NCBI RefSeq assembly: GCF_007971225.1
Contig: NZ_CP042435.1
Span: 930,001 to 994,000 of the forward strand
DNA: 64,000 nt
Origin: Panacibacter ginsenosidivorans
GTDB lineage: Bacteria; Bacteroidota; Bacteroidia; Chitinophagales; Chitinophagaceae
Reading direction: 5' to 3'
Shown here: positions 25,638 through 34,473 of the stretch, piece by piece
Numbering within the stretch: position 1 is the first letter of the stretch
How the letters are laid out: each line of letters begins with the position of its first letter
Made by a program: the position numbers and the translations under genes
The notes under the pieces: model-generated
Told to the model about the DNA's origin: nothing
Database searches by the model: none
The model's input: the letters and a program-made list of their open reading frames with translations, nothing else

Positions 25638-26132
25638 ATGGCTGATAAAAATAAAATAACGAAACATAGTTTTATCGAGAAACTTTCAGCTGAAGTAACA
25701 AAAGCAACCGGCAGCACAGCAGCTATCTGCATTGCGTTTGGACTTATAGTATTGTGGGCAATGCTTGGCCCTGTATTTCATTATTCTGAAAACTGGCAAC
25801 TGGTTATTAACACAGGCACCACCATCATCACTTTCCTGATGGTTTTTCTGATACAAAAATCACAGAACAAAGAATCTATGGCTGTACAGCTAAAACTAAA
25901 CGAACTTATCGCAGCACATGAATTTGCCAGTAACCGGCTTGTTGATGTGGAAAATATGACTGAAGATGAACTTAAAACAATTCACGATTACTATTGCAAT
26001 CTTAAAGAAAAAACAAAGAATGAAGAATCTTTACAGGTTTCACATTCCATTGAAGAAGCCGGGAATATGCATGAAATTAAAGTGGCGGTAGAAGAAGATA
26101 TAAAAGATAAAGTTGATAAAAATAAAACCTGA
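25638..26132 (+). CDS. Low-affinity iron permease family membrane protein
   Basis: A 164-residue protein of the Fet4-like low-affinity iron permease family. It has two hydrophobic helices (about 29-48 and 57-76), with the intervening FHYSENWQLVINTGTTIITFLMVF and the downstream IQKSQNKESMAVQLKLNELIAAHE typical of the bacterial members. The C-terminus is charged and coiled-coil-like (EDIKDKVDKNK). Transport activity is inferred from the family name only. Confidence 0.85.
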   Translation: MADKNKITKHSFIEKLSAEVTKATGSTAAICIAFGLIVLWAMLGPVFHYSENWQLVINTGTTIITFLMVFLIQKSQNKESMAVQLKLNELIAAHEFASNRLVDVENMTEDELKTIHDYYCNLKEKTKNEESLQVSHSIEEAGNMHEIKVAVEEDIKDKVDKNKT

Positions 26133-26264
26133 AAATAGTGGGTAGTTTTTACTGCTGTGAGTAATTAGTTCCTCAATACTTTACCAGATACCCGCTATGC
26201 CATTTTAATTTCAGTACATAATTCTATGGCATGAAATTGCCCCAATATAAAAAAACGTTTAACC

Positions 26265-26834
26265 ATGGAAAAGAGCACTTCAAAAAAAACGCCTGCAAAA
26301 AAATCAACAGGCAACACAGCGAAGACAACACCTGAAATGAGCCCTGTACTTCATCAGTTTTTTCTTGATGAATTAAAAGACATTTACTGGGCTGAAAAAC
26401 ACCTTACAAAAGCAATCCCTAAAATGCAGAAGGCCGCAACTTCTGAAGAACTTGCCAACGCTTTTGCAGATCATCTTAAAGCCACTGAAGGGCATGTAAG
26501 CCGATTGGAACAGGCATTTGAATTGCTTGGAGAAAAAGCAGTAGCAAAAAAGTGTGACGCAATGGAAGGGATTGTTAAGGAAGGAGAAAGTATTATTGAA
26601 GATACCGAAGAAGGCACTTCAACAAGAGATGTAGGTTTAATATTGGCGGCACAAAAAGTAGAGCACTATGAAATCGCCACTTATGGTGGCCTTCACCAGC
26701 TTGCACTTACAATGGGCCATAATGATGTAGCAGAAATTCTGGAGCAGACTTTGAGTGAAGAAAAAGAAGCAGACCAGTTGCTTACAGATATTGCAGAAAA
26801 TAATGTGAACTATGCCGCAAACAGGGAGCAATAA
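26265..26834 (+). CDS. DUF892 (YciE/YciF-type) ferritin-like protein
   Basis: A 189-residue protein. Residues 1-25 are a Lys/Thr/Pro-rich tail. The rest is a ferritin-like four-helix bundle of the DUF892 family: HQFFLDELKDIYWAEKHL, HLKATEGHVSRLEQAFELLG, AAQKVEHYEIATYGGLHQLA and QTLSEEKEADQLL, with the Glu and His residues expected for a di-iron site. Members are induced by stress, but their activity is not settled. It is next to an iron permease gene, which fits an iron or stress theme. A terminator follows. Confidence 0.9.
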   Translation: MEKSTSKKTPAKKSTGNTAKTTPEMSPVLHQFFLDELKDIYWAEKHLTKAIPKMQKAATSEELANAFADHLKATEGHVSRLEQAFELLGEKAVAKKCDAMEGIVKEGESIIEDTEEGTSTRDVGLILAAQKVEHYEIATYGGLHQLALTMGHNDVAEILEQTLSEEKEADQLLTDIAENNVNYAANREQ

Positions 26835-26854
26835 TTAGTGTGAATTTTGCTTAA

Positions 26855-26893
26855 GAAAAAAACCATCTATGCATGCATAAATGGTTTTTTATT
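26855..26893 (+). terminator. Intrinsic terminator after the DUF892 gene
   Basis: AAAAAAACCAT pairs with ATGGTTTTTT, with CTATGCATGCATAA in the loop region, which can itself pair as ATGCAT. It ends in six T. Lies about 20 nt after the stop codon. Confidence 0.8.
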
Positions 26894-26945
26894 TTAAGAC
26901 CAATTGCAAACCATCATACTATTTAACTTTATCTAAAATTAACGT

Positions 26946-27524
26946 ATGCCGTATGAGCTGTTGTTACAGAATGTTTCAAAACATATTTCACTGGATGAAG
27001 CAGAAAAAGATTACTTCACCTCATTGCTTAAAGAACGGCAGGTTACTAAAAAAGAGCTTATTCTAAAAGAAGGGCAACTGTGCAGGCATATCAATTTTGT
27101 TAATACGGGAATATTAAGAGCTTACTATAATTGTAAAGATGGGAAAGAATCCACTATCATGTTTGCGGTGGAAGATTGGTGGATTACAGATATGTATTGC
27201 TTCATCAATCATAAACCAGCCATGCTGCAGATAGAAGCAGTTGAAAACAGCAACATCTTACAATTACAAAAAAGTGACCTCGATAAGCTATACATGAAGG
27301 TTCCCAGGTTTGAAAGATTCTTTCGTATCATCATGCAGAATGCTTATATAAGAGAGCAGTTAAGGATCATTCAAAATCTTTCACTTACTGCGGAAGAACG
27401 ATACAATATTTTTTTAGAGAAATACCCGCACGTAGCAAAACAGGTTACACTAAAACAAATAGCTTCTTATTTAGGTATAACACCAGAATTTCTGAGCATG
27501 GTGAGGGCAAATAAAAAAAAGTGA
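26946..27524 (+). CDS. Crp/Fnr family transcriptional regulator
   Basis: A 192-residue regulator. The N-terminal cyclic-nucleotide-binding-like beta barrel (about 20-120) includes KKELILKEGQLCRHINFVNTGILRAYY. The C-terminal winged helix-turn-helix (about 145-190) ends VTLKQIASYLGITPEFLSMVR. The effector is unknown, and no Fe-S cysteine cluster is visible. The frame is open upstream to 26881, but ATG 26946 gives the usual family start. Typical of the many orphan Crp-like regulators of Bacteroidota. Confidence 0.9.
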   Translation: MPYELLLQNVSKHISLDEAEKDYFTSLLKERQVTKKELILKEGQLCRHINFVNTGILRAYYNCKDGKESTIMFAVEDWWITDMYCFINHKPAMLQIEAVENSNILQLQKSDLDKLYMKVPRFERFFRIIMQNAYIREQLRIIQNLSLTAEERYNIFLEKYPHVAKQVTLKQIASYLGITPEFLSMVRANKKK

Positions 27525-27586
27525 TTTCTTAAACTACATTAAGCCTTTACAATATTTCATTTGCTTCCTTTGCAAAAAGAAAATAT

Positions 27587-27946
27587 ATGCTGATACTTAT
27601 TGCAGGCCCTTATCGCAGCGGCACAAATGATGATCCCCAATTAATGCAACAGAATCTTGACAGGTTAGAAGCTGCCGCACTTCCATTGTTTCGTATGGGG
27701 CACATTCCAATGATCGGTGAATGGGTGGCCTTACCCTTATTAAAACTTGCAGGTTCCCAAAAGCCGGGTGATGCAGTTTACGAAGAAATTTTGTACCCTG
27801 TAGCGCATCGTTTACTCCTGAAATGCGATGCAGTACTGCGTCTTGAAGGTGCTTCAAAAGGTGCAGATGAAGATGTAAGAATTGCGAAAGAAAGAGGGTT
27901 GACCGTATATTACCATTTGGAAGATATACCAAATGTTACAGCATAA
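27587..27946 (+). CDS. DUF4406 family protein
   Basis: A 119-residue Rossmann-like protein beginning ILIAGPYRSGTNDDPQLMQQ and containing HIPMIGEWVALPL and VLRLEGASKGADEDVRIAKE, a pattern matching DUF4406, which is related to nucleoside 2-deoxyribosyltransferases. The GPYRSG loop would bind the sugar or base. The actual reaction is unknown. It is a single gene downstream of the Crp-like regulator, with a 62-nt gap. Confidence 0.8.
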   Translation: MLILIAGPYRSGTNDDPQLMQQNLDRLEAAALPLFRMGHIPMIGEWVALPLLKLAGSQKPGDAVYEEILYPVAHRLLLKCDAVLRLEGASKGADEDVRIAKERGLTVYYHLEDIPNVTA

Positions 27947-27989
27947 AATATTCAACAGGTGTTTTTTACTGCTGAGATATATTGAAAAC

Positions 27990-28051
27990 GTACAAGTGTG
28001 CGACGCAACGAAGGTCTAATCATTGCATCAGATGCCGGTTACATAAAAAAT
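27990..28051 (+). repeat. Dispersed element copy 17 (GCG type)
   Basis: Core 27990-28009, GTACAAGTGTGCGACGCAAC, followed by GAAGGTCTAATCATTGCATC and a GATGCCGGTTACATAAAAAA tail. Lies upstream of the AraC-family gene. Confidence 0.9.
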
Positions 28052-28115
28052 TGCATTCTATTATCCACGGGACTATAAGCCGTTTGGTACAAAAGACTTT
28101 ACTATATTAGCGCCG

Positions 28116-28904
28116 TTGATAACCATAACCACCATAGAAAATGCCGATGCATTAAATAAAGCCAGGCGTATCATGAGGTACGTTTTACTTTATTGCACCT
28201 CAGGAAAAATAAGCATGCGTGTTGATGAAAAAGAATTTACCATACATGCCGGAGAAGTCATTACTATAACATCGGGACAAATACACTCCATCAGCAAGAC
28301 GGCAAAAGCAAAAGGAGTTGTACTTGAATTTACATTAGACTTTTTTTGCAAAGATGATAAAGACATTGAGCTAATTTTTCACAATGGTTTGTTTTGCCAT
28401 TTTGCAATGAATGAAATTATTGCGGTTGATAAAAATATAATGGAAACTCAATTGCAAAACATCACTGAAGAACTTTTAAATAAACCTTACCAATATCTTA
28501 TTTCTGTGCATTCACGTATAGAATTAATATTGGTAACTATTAACAGGGCAAAGGTTGCGCGTGGTGATGAGATATGGAAACCAGATGCGCTGTTCCTGAA
28601 ATTTCTGGAAGCTGTAAGATCAAATTTTGAGCACAATTACCCACTTTCAACCTTTGCAAAAATGCTTGGCACCACTGAACTTAAACTAAATGAATTGGCC
28701 AAACTGCATGCAGGCAAAACAGCGCAGAATATTATTTACGGCCTTATTGCATCTGAAGCAAAGCGCCTGCTTACTTATGAAAATCTTTCTGTAAAAGAAG
28801 TTGCTTACAAACTTGGTTTTAATGACCCGTTTTATTTTTCCAACTTCTTTAAAAAACATACACGCATTGCCCCGAAAACATATCAAAGCAACTACGCTTT
28901 ATAA
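28116..28904 (+). CDS. AraC family transcriptional regulator
   Basis: A 262-residue regulator. The N-terminal cupin-like sensor is about 1-150 (FTIHAGEVITITSGQIHSI). Two AraC helix-turn-helix motifs at about 165-260 end in the classic KEVAYKLGFNDPFYFSNFFKKHTRIAPKTY. No ATG is present at the expected N-terminus. TTG 28116 (ITITTIENADALNKARR) is the best start, and the first in-frame ATG at 28173 would remove a conserved segment. The cupin gene that follows on the same strand is a possible target. Confidence 0.88.
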   Translation: MITITTIENADALNKARRIMRYVLLYCTSGKISMRVDEKEFTIHAGEVITITSGQIHSISKTAKAKGVVLEFTLDFFCKDDKDIELIFHNGLFCHFAMNEIIAVDKNIMETQLQNITEELLNKPYQYLISVHSRIELILVTINRAKVARGDEIWKPDALFLKFLEAVRSNFEHNYPLSTFAKMLGTTELKLNELAKLHAGKTAQNIIYGLIASEAKRLLTYENLSVKEVAYKLGFNDPFYFSNFFKKHTRIAPKTYQSNYAL

Positions 28905-28999
28905 ATCTTACATGCTTTTCTAAAGATCGTCTATGGTTATAGCTGCATGTTGAAAATACCTTTGTTATACAATAATCAAAGTATAAAACAACAAACGTT

Positions 29000-29359
29000 A
29001 TGAACACAAACATGCAGCATTACATTGCCAGTACAGGCAATATGGAATGGAACCCTTTAAGGGAAGAAGGTGTAAATACGTCAGGTATCTATGTAAAGAT
29101 CCTGCGTTTTGATGAGCAGCAGCAAAGACCGCCAAGTATTCTTTTAAAGTTTGATGCAGGTGCAAAATATCCATATCACAACCATCCAGGCGGTGAAGAA
29201 ATATTTGTTATGCAGGGAACTTGTTTGGTGAATGACACGTTGCTACATGCAGGTGATTACTTATACACGCCGCCAGGTTTTAAACATGCAGTAACAACAA
29301 GTACAGGTTGTGAACTTCTATTCATTGTTCCACAGGAAGTAGAGATATTAGAAAAATAA
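29000..29359 (+). CDS. Cupin protein, ChrR-like
   Basis: A 119-residue single-domain cupin. The metal-binding motif PYHNHPGGEEIFVMQG and the second motif AGDYLYTPPGFKHAV supply the His/Glu ligands. The layout matches the ChrR cupin-like domain without the anti-sigma N-terminal zinc domain, so it is probably a small metal-binding enzyme or sensor rather than an anti-sigma factor. It lies downstream of the AraC regulator. The next dispersed element begins at its stop codon. Confidence 0.85.
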   Translation: MNTNMQHYIASTGNMEWNPLREEGVNTSGIYVKILRFDEQQQRPPSILLKFDAGAKYPYHNHPGGEEIFVMQGTCLVNDTLLHAGDYLYTPPGFKHAVTTSTGCELLFIVPQEVEILEK

Positions 29360-29417
29360 AATAATGAGCCCGGCAGCAGTATAAGCATTATACTTTTCTT
29401 GCGTCGCACGCTTGTAC
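29360..29417 (-). repeat. Dispersed element copy 18 (GCG type)
   Basis: Core 29398-29417 on the minus strand, GTACAAGCGTGCGACGCAAG, followed by AAAAGTATAATGCTTATACT and a GCTGCCGGGCTCATTATTTT tail. The head module reads GGAACAGAAA. A near-complete copy whose tail abuts the cupin stop codon. Confidence 0.9.
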
Positions 29418-29484
29418 TTTCTGTTCCACTTGCAGCGCGTTAGCAAAATTTATTATTCACTACAATCATTATCAACAAAATTCA

Positions 29485-29943
29485 ATGAAAAAATACCAGG
29501 ATATAAGTATACTGTTATTGCGCATAGCAATGGCGGTTACTTTTTTATCAGCTGTGGCTTCCCGTTTAAATTTATGGGGCAAACAATCATCGGGCTGGAA
29601 TGGCTTTCTTTCTTACACTGCAGAAGTACTCTCATTTATGCCATATTCAATGATTTCTTTGTGTGCTATTGCTTCAACAGTTTTAGAAATTTTATTTGCT
29701 TTGATGCTGATAACAGGTTTTAAACTAAAAATAGCAAGCTTAGGTGCAGCTTGCTTAACACTAAGTTTTGCGTTATCGATGGCTTACTCTTATGGCGTTA
29801 AATCACCACTTGATTATAGTGTTTTTACAGATTCTGCCGCATGTTTTGCATTAGCAACATTTCCTTCCTGTCGCTGGAGTATAGATATGTGGCTTGTAAA
29901 AAGAAAATTACGGATTGGCATTAATACCCGCACGATCACCTGA
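29485..29943 (+). CDS. DoxX family membrane protein
   Basis: A 152-residue protein with four membrane helices: about 6-24, 47-73, 76-95 and 104-125. It has the LLLRIAMAVTFLSAVASRLNLWG opening and the LEILFALMLITGFKLKIASLGA helix-loop of the DoxX/DUF417-like group. Members are linked to redox or quinone biology, but function is open. It is followed by DinB and esterase genes on the same strand. Confidence 0.8.
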   Translation: MKKYQDISILLLRIAMAVTFLSAVASRLNLWGKQSSGWNGFLSYTAEVLSFMPYSMISLCAIASTVLEILFALMLITGFKLKIASLGAACLTLSFALSMAYSYGVKSPLDYSVFTDSAACFALATFPSCRWSIDMWLVKRKLRIGINTRTIT

Positions 29944-30012
29944 TATCATTTTATTGATAATACAATTATGCTTATACTATTTTTCTAACTTTGAATCACA
30001 CAAAAGCATTCA

Positions 30013-30537
30013 ATGAATTTTTCTTTAGAGAAATCAATAGAAATCCTGGAACGCACACCATTAGTTCTTCAAACGATGTTGCAAAACATTTCAGATGATT
30101 GGACCTCGAACACCGAAGGAGAAGAAACATGGAGCGTGTACGATGTTATAGGTCATCTTATTTATGGAGAAAAGACTGACTGGATGCCAAGAGCAGAAAT
30201 TATTCTTTCTGATAAACCCGATAAGACATTTGAATCGTTTGACCGCTTTGCACAATTTGAAGAAAACAAAGGAAAACCATTGCAGGAACTTTTGAATGAG
30301 TTTATACTATTGCGCCAAAAGAATATTGAACTGCTTCGTTCAAAAAAACTTACAAATAAATATCTGGAACAAAAAGGCATTCATCCTGCATTTGGAGAAG
30401 TTACACTGGCACAGTTGATTTCAACATGGGTTGTGCATGATCTGAATCATATAGCGCAGATATCAAGAGTGATGGCAAAACAATATAAGCAGGATGTGGG
30501 GCCATGGATAGCTTATTTAAAAATTCTGCAATCTTAA
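30013..30537 (+). CDS. DinB family protein
   Basis: A 174-residue four-helix DinB/YfiT-like metal-binding protein. The three histidines are in VIGHLIYGEK near residue 47 and HDLNHIAQI near residue 139. WTSNTEGEETWSVYDVIGHL is the family hallmark. DinB proteins of this type include thiol-dependent transferases, but most are uncharacterised. It lies 10 nt before the esterase gene, so the two may be cotranscribed. A TAACTTTG box at 29986-29993 is a candidate promoter. Confidence 0.87.
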   Translation: MNFSLEKSIEILERTPLVLQTMLQNISDDWTSNTEGEETWSVYDVIGHLIYGEKTDWMPRAEIILSDKPDKTFESFDRFAQFEENKGKPLQELLNEFILLRQKNIELLRSKKLTNKYLEQKGIHPAFGEVTLAQLISTWVVHDLNHIAQISRVMAKQYKQDVGPWIAYLKILQS

Positions 30538-30547
30538 TAGTGTATAC

Positions 30548-31423
30548 ATGAATAAAGCAATAAGACTAACAACAGTTTTGGCACTTACTGTTTGCACAAC
30601 AATATTATTTGGCCAAACAAATAAAAATGCAGAACAGAAAAAAGTAAAACCGTTTATTCTGGGAGAAATTCACGAAATACAATCTGCTGAATTATCTGAA
30701 AAAAGAATTTTGAATATATATCTTCCTGAAGGTTACGATCGGGCAGATACCGCTAGATATCCTGTAGTTTATTTACTTGATGGTTCAGCAGATGAAGATT
30801 TTATTCATATCACGGGCCTGTACCAGTTTAACAACTTTCCCTGGATAAACAGGGTGCCAAAATCAATAGTGGTGGGCATTGCGAATGTAGACAGGAAAAG
30901 AGATTTTACTTACCCAACAACCATTACAGAAGATTTTAAAAAATATCCTACAACCGGCCAATCAGAAAAGTTTATCAATTTTATTGAAAAAGAATTGCAA
31001 CCATATATTGACAAAACATTCAACACAAATACTTCAAAAACAATTATTGGTCAATCTTTAGGCGGTTTGTTGGCAACAGAAATACTGCTCAAAAAACCAC
31101 GGCTATTCAACAAGTATATTATAATAAGTCCCAGCCTTTGGTGGGATAATGGTTCTTTGCTAAACATACAATCTGAAATACTTCAAAATACTTTTAAAGA
31201 GAAAACAGACATTTATATTGGTGTAGGCAAAGAAGGCCTTGGACCCGGCGTTACACCACATGTTATGGAAGTTGATGCAAATTTATTAGCGGAGAAAATT
31301 AAGAAAACACAAAGCAAAAGCGTTACCGTTTATTTTGATTATCTGCCACAGGAAGATCACGCAACAATTACACACCAGGCCGTATTTAATGCGCTAAGAC
31401 TTTTATACCCTTTAAATAAATAA
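30548..31423 (+). CDS. Exported alpha/beta hydrolase (esterase D / IroE-like)
   Basis: A 291-residue enzyme with a signal peptide (about 1-22, LTTVLALTVCTTILFG). It is a putative esterase of the PF00756 type: RILNIYLPEGYDRADTARYPVVYLLDG, the nucleophile elbow TIIGQSLGGLLA near residue 168, SPSLWWDNG, and a C-terminal EDHATITHQA histidine. Related enzymes hydrolyse siderophore or carbohydrate esters. The substrate is unknown. Confidence 0.87.
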   Translation: MNKAIRLTTVLALTVCTTILFGQTNKNAEQKKVKPFILGEIHEIQSAELSEKRILNIYLPEGYDRADTARYPVVYLLDGSADEDFIHITGLYQFNNFPWINRVPKSIVVGIANVDRKRDFTYPTTITEDFKKYPTTGQSEKFINFIEKELQPYIDKTFNTNTSKTIIGQSLGGLLATEILLKKPRLFNKYIIISPSLWWDNGSLLNIQSEILQNTFKEKTDIYIGVGKEGLGPGVTPHVMEVDANLLAEKIKKTQSKSVTVYFDYLPQEDHATITHQAVFNALRLLYPLNK

Positions 31424-31462
31424 GAAATAACAAAGATTCATTTGCTTATAAAAGTGATGACC

Positions 31463-31520
31463 GTACAAGTGAGTGACACAACGAAGATGCCACGAAGAAC
31501 AAGAGTTCATCAACAAAAAA
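31463..31520 (+). repeat. Dispersed element copy 19 (GTG type)
   Basis: Core 31463-31482, GTACAAGTGAGTGACACAAC, followed by GAAGATGCCACGAAGAACAA and an A-rich end that reaches the stop codon of the minus-strand GH13 gene. Lies between convergent genes. Confidence 0.88.
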
Positions 31521-31521
31521 A

Positions 31522-33231
31522 TTATTGTACCTGCCAGATCACTGCTTCATAAGACTGCAATGTTTCATTCATAGAAGGCTTTGCATAATTGCTGATCAAC
31601 AGTTTTGCCTTAGAGAGATCAATGCCTGTTTCAGCAGTTGCAACATCTTTTGAGAAATTAAGCAGCACCAATATTTTATTGCCATTCATTTCTCTTGTGT
31701 ATGCATATATGTTTGGGTTATCCTTATCAAGCAAAGTGTATTTGCCATACACCAGTGTTTTATTTGTCTTGCGCAACTGCACAACCTTACGAAAATAATT
31801 AAGCACAGAATTAGGATCTTTTTCTTCCGCTGCTTCATTGATAATTTTATAATTAGCATTTACGTTTATCCATGGCATGCCCGTTGTAAAACCCGCATTC
31901 TTATTGCTGTTCCATTGAAAAGGTGTGCGGCCATTATCCCTGCAACTGAATTGTATTTCTTTCATAAATTTTTGCATATCGCCACCAATATCTTTTTGAT
32001 GTTGATATTCATTCAGCGTAGGCATATCCCTGTAATCTTCAATTTTAGTAAAGCCTGCATTTGTCATTCCCAGTTCATCACCATTATAATAATAAGGCGT
32101 GCCACGCATCGTCATGATAAACGTTGTAAGCATCTTGGAAGAAACATCCCTGAACTGCGGCGCATCATTTCCAAACCTGCTTACCATTCTTGCCTGGTCG
32201 TGATTGGCAAGAAAAACAGACAACCATCCATTTGCGGCAAATGCACTATCCCAGCGACTGAACACTTCCTTAAAATGTAAAAGACTATAGCCATCCGGCT
32301 TTGCAATATCAACACCTTCAAAAGCATAAGCCATATTCAGTTCTTTGCGATCTGCATCTACAAGATTATGTGCATCTTCAAAAGAATTACCTGCACCTTC
32401 TGCTACACTCATCACATCATAGTTGCTGAATACCTGGTTATACATTTCTTTTATATAGCCGTGCAGGTTACCCTGCATGGAATAGTATTGCATAAAATTC
32501 CTTTCATACCCTTCAGGAAAAGCAGGAAAAGTGGTATCCTTCGCCGCAAAGCCAAATGCATCAAGCCTGAACCCATCAATACCTTTATCAGCCCAGAATT
32601 TCATAATGTCATACACTTCCTGCCGCAGCTTTGGATTCTCCCAGTTTAGATCAGGTTGCTTGCGGCTAAAATAATGCAGGTAATATGCATTCGTAAGAGA
32701 ATCATATTTCCATGCATCATGATTTATATCAAACAAACTATAACGATACGCCGGCTTTCCTCTTTCCGCATTCCACCAGTGATAATAATTTCTATAAGGA
32801 CTCTCTCTTGAACTGCGGCTTTGTTTAAACCACTCATGTTCATCACTGCTATGGTTTACCACAAGATCCATCACCAGCTTAATGCCGCGGTCATGCATGC
32901 CTTTCAGCAACGCATCAAAATCTTCCATGGTTCCAAAATCGTTCATGATGTTGCGGTAATCACTTACATCATAACCATTATCATCATTAGGCGATTGATA
33001 AACAGGATTCAGCCATATCACATCAACACCAAGACTTTTAATATAATCAAGTTTGGAAATAATTCCTTTCAAATCTCCTACCCCATCACCATCACTGTCT
33101 TTAAAACTGCGTGGATAAATTTGATAAACGATCGCTTCTTTCCACCATTTAGGGTCATTGCCACTTTGGGCATTTGATGCAAGGAAGAATAATAAAAAGA
33201 ATAGTACAGTCAGGTATCGAAGCAGTTTCAT
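31522..33231 (-). CDS. GH13 alpha-glucosidase / alpha-amylase family enzyme
   Basis: A 569-residue secreted or periplasmic enzyme (signal about 1-21). Its oligo-1,6-glucosidase-like opening is WWKEAIVYQIYPRSFKDSDG. GH13 regions: I DLVVNHSSDEHEW, II GFRLDAFGF (Asp nucleophile), III SVAEGAG (Glu acid/base) and IV FLANHDQAR (third Asp). A C-terminal beta domain is present (ILVLLNFSKDVA). It should hydrolyse alpha-glucosidic bonds in oligosaccharides such as isomaltose, maltose or trehalose. No other polysaccharide-use genes are adjacent. Confidence 0.92.
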   Translation of the reverse strand: MKLLRYLTVLFFLLFFLASNAQSGNDPKWWKEAIVYQIYPRSFKDSDGDGVGDLKGIISKLDYIKSLGVDVIWLNPVYQSPNDDNGYDVSDYRNIMNDFGTMEDFDALLKGMHDRGIKLVMDLVVNHSSDEHEWFKQSRSSRESPYRNYYHWWNAERGKPAYRYSLFDINHDAWKYDSLTNAYYLHYFSRKQPDLNWENPKLRQEVYDIMKFWADKGIDGFRLDAFGFAAKDTTFPAFPEGYERNFMQYYSMQGNLHGYIKEMYNQVFSNYDVMSVAEGAGNSFEDAHNLVDADRKELNMAYAFEGVDIAKPDGYSLLHFKEVFSRWDSAFAANGWLSVFLANHDQARMVSRFGNDAPQFRDVSSKMLTTFIMTMRGTPYYYNGDELGMTNAGFTKIEDYRDMPTLNEYQHQKDIGGDMQKFMKEIQFSCRDNGRTPFQWNSNKNAGFTTGMPWINVNANYKIINEAAEEKDPNSVLNYFRKVVQLRKTNKTLVYGKYTLLDKDNPNIYAYTREMNGNKILVLLNFSKDVATAETGIDLSKAKLLISNYAKPSMNETLQSYEAVIWQVQ

Positions 33232-33275
33232 ATAGCAGCAGTTTATTCAAATCAAATATAACTATTGTGCTGCGT

Positions 33276-33337
33276 ATTTTTTTATGAGCCTGGCTGCATT
33301 ACTGCTATTAAGCACCGGTTGCGTCGCGCTCTTTTAC
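33276..33337 (-). repeat. Dispersed element copy 20 (GCG type)
   Basis: Core 33318-33337 on the minus strand, GTAAAAGAGCGCGACGCAAC, followed by CGGTGCTTAATAGCAGTAAT and a GCAGCCAGGCTCATAAAAAA tail. A near-complete copy in a divergent intergenic region. Confidence 0.88.
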
Positions 33338-33492
33338 AAAAGATCGTTAAGCAGCATAAAGCGAATTAAACGTTTATGAATATTTAAAACCGAAAGCGGA
33401 CAATTGCATTTGCGAAATAAATTTATATTGATAACGAAAAATTTTTTATAGATTTATTTCAGCAATATAAATGCTGGCGGTAATTTTTAAAG

Positions 33493-34212
33493 ATGCTACT
33501 TCAAATTAAAAAGACAGGTGACAAAACCTACAGAATTGACGGTAACCCTTATTTCATTGCAGGTCTTGTTTGCTTCATCATCACTTTTCTGTTAGGACTT
33601 ATTGGAACAAAAGGATTAGATAAAGCCTTTGTGTATGCTGCAGGCATAACAATCTTAGTGACACCGATTGTTTATGTTCTTGACCAAGTAGGCAAGAAAA
33701 AACATAGAAAAATTATTTCATCAAAACTTTTTCAACATCTGCTGGCTATAGGTTTTGAAGTGGAAGAACAAAAGGACTACACGGGGCTTATAGGAGAAAG
33801 AAACCAAACGGCTTTTAGAATTTATTACGATTGGAACAAGCTGTCAAAAGGGTTTTTCAGTTTCGGTGATATTGTCATCGTAGGCTATTTTGAACCTCTG
33901 GTCAACAACTTTGAAAAGGGTACTATAAACGAAGAACTTTTGAATAGCTTAAACAGCAAGTACAAAGAAACTTTCTGGACAAGCAAAAAAATTTTATCAC
34001 GGTTTGCTCCTGCATTTTTCCTTAGACATTTGAACTATTACCCCTTTACTAATACCGACGCTGTTATTGCTGACTTGGATAAGATTACCGACTTAATAAA
34101 AGAAAGTGGGTTGACACCAATAAGTAAGAAGGCGCTACTGGAAAGGCAAAAGGAATTTGGTTACAATTATGCTCCACCGATTGACACATTTGGATTAGAG
34201 CAAGTGGATTAA
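33493..34212 (+). CDS. Hypothetical membrane protein
   Basis: A 239-residue protein that I do not recognise. Two membrane helices lie at about 20-38 and 47-65 (FIAGLVCFIITFLLGLIG, FVYAAGITILVTPIVYVL). A basic linker (GKKKHRKI) and a soluble C-terminal domain with aromatic-rich motifs (FRIYYDWNKLSKGFFSFGD) follow. The downstream intergenic sequence begins with a short hairpin (CCGCCAACAGCAG, CTGCTATGCTG). The gene could be a late arrival, but the composition evidence is weak. Confidence 0.6.
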   Translation: MLLQIKKTGDKTYRIDGNPYFIAGLVCFIITFLLGLIGTKGLDKAFVYAAGITILVTPIVYVLDQVGKKKHRKIISSKLFQHLLAIGFEVEEQKDYTGLIGERNQTAFRIYYDWNKLSKGFFSFGDIVIVGYFEPLVNNFEKGTINEELLNSLNSKYKETFWTSKKILSRFAPAFFLRHLNYYPFTNTDAVIADLDKITDLIKESGLTPISKKALLERQKEFGYNYAPPIDTFGLEQVD

Positions 34213-34473
34213 AACTACCGCCAACAGCAGTTTTCTGCTATGCTGACTGACGTAAAAAACATCATCAACAAATCAAATCTCTTATCAGCTACATAATCGG
34301 CGACGGAACGCAGATGAACAGTAGAATATATTTTGTACTTTGCTTTTCCAATCGGCTCCTTTTCCAAGCTGACCGAACACAGAATTCCAGCACAGCAGAA
34401 AGCCGATGAACTTTGGTGGTTATTTAATGAGAAGTCAGATACAGTATATTAAACATCAATAAGCAGCCATATT
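34213..34473. other. Gene gap with one small hairpin
   Basis: About 260 nt between the 239-residue gene and the PEP-mutase-like gene. Right after the stop codon AGCAG/CTGCT form a hairpin with a TTTT loop (34227-34241). Nothing else is recognised. No dispersed element copy is present here, unlike most gaps of this size. Confidence 0.4.

Noticed and set aside
31915-33177. Several plus-strand ORFs across the GH13 gene
   Set aside because: They are antisense to an intact GH13 enzyme with all catalytic motifs.
34213-34260. Integron attC-like site after the 239-residue gene
   Set aside because: The CCGCCAACAGCAG hairpin does not fit the attC core consensus (RYYYAAC/GTTRRRY), and no integrase is present.
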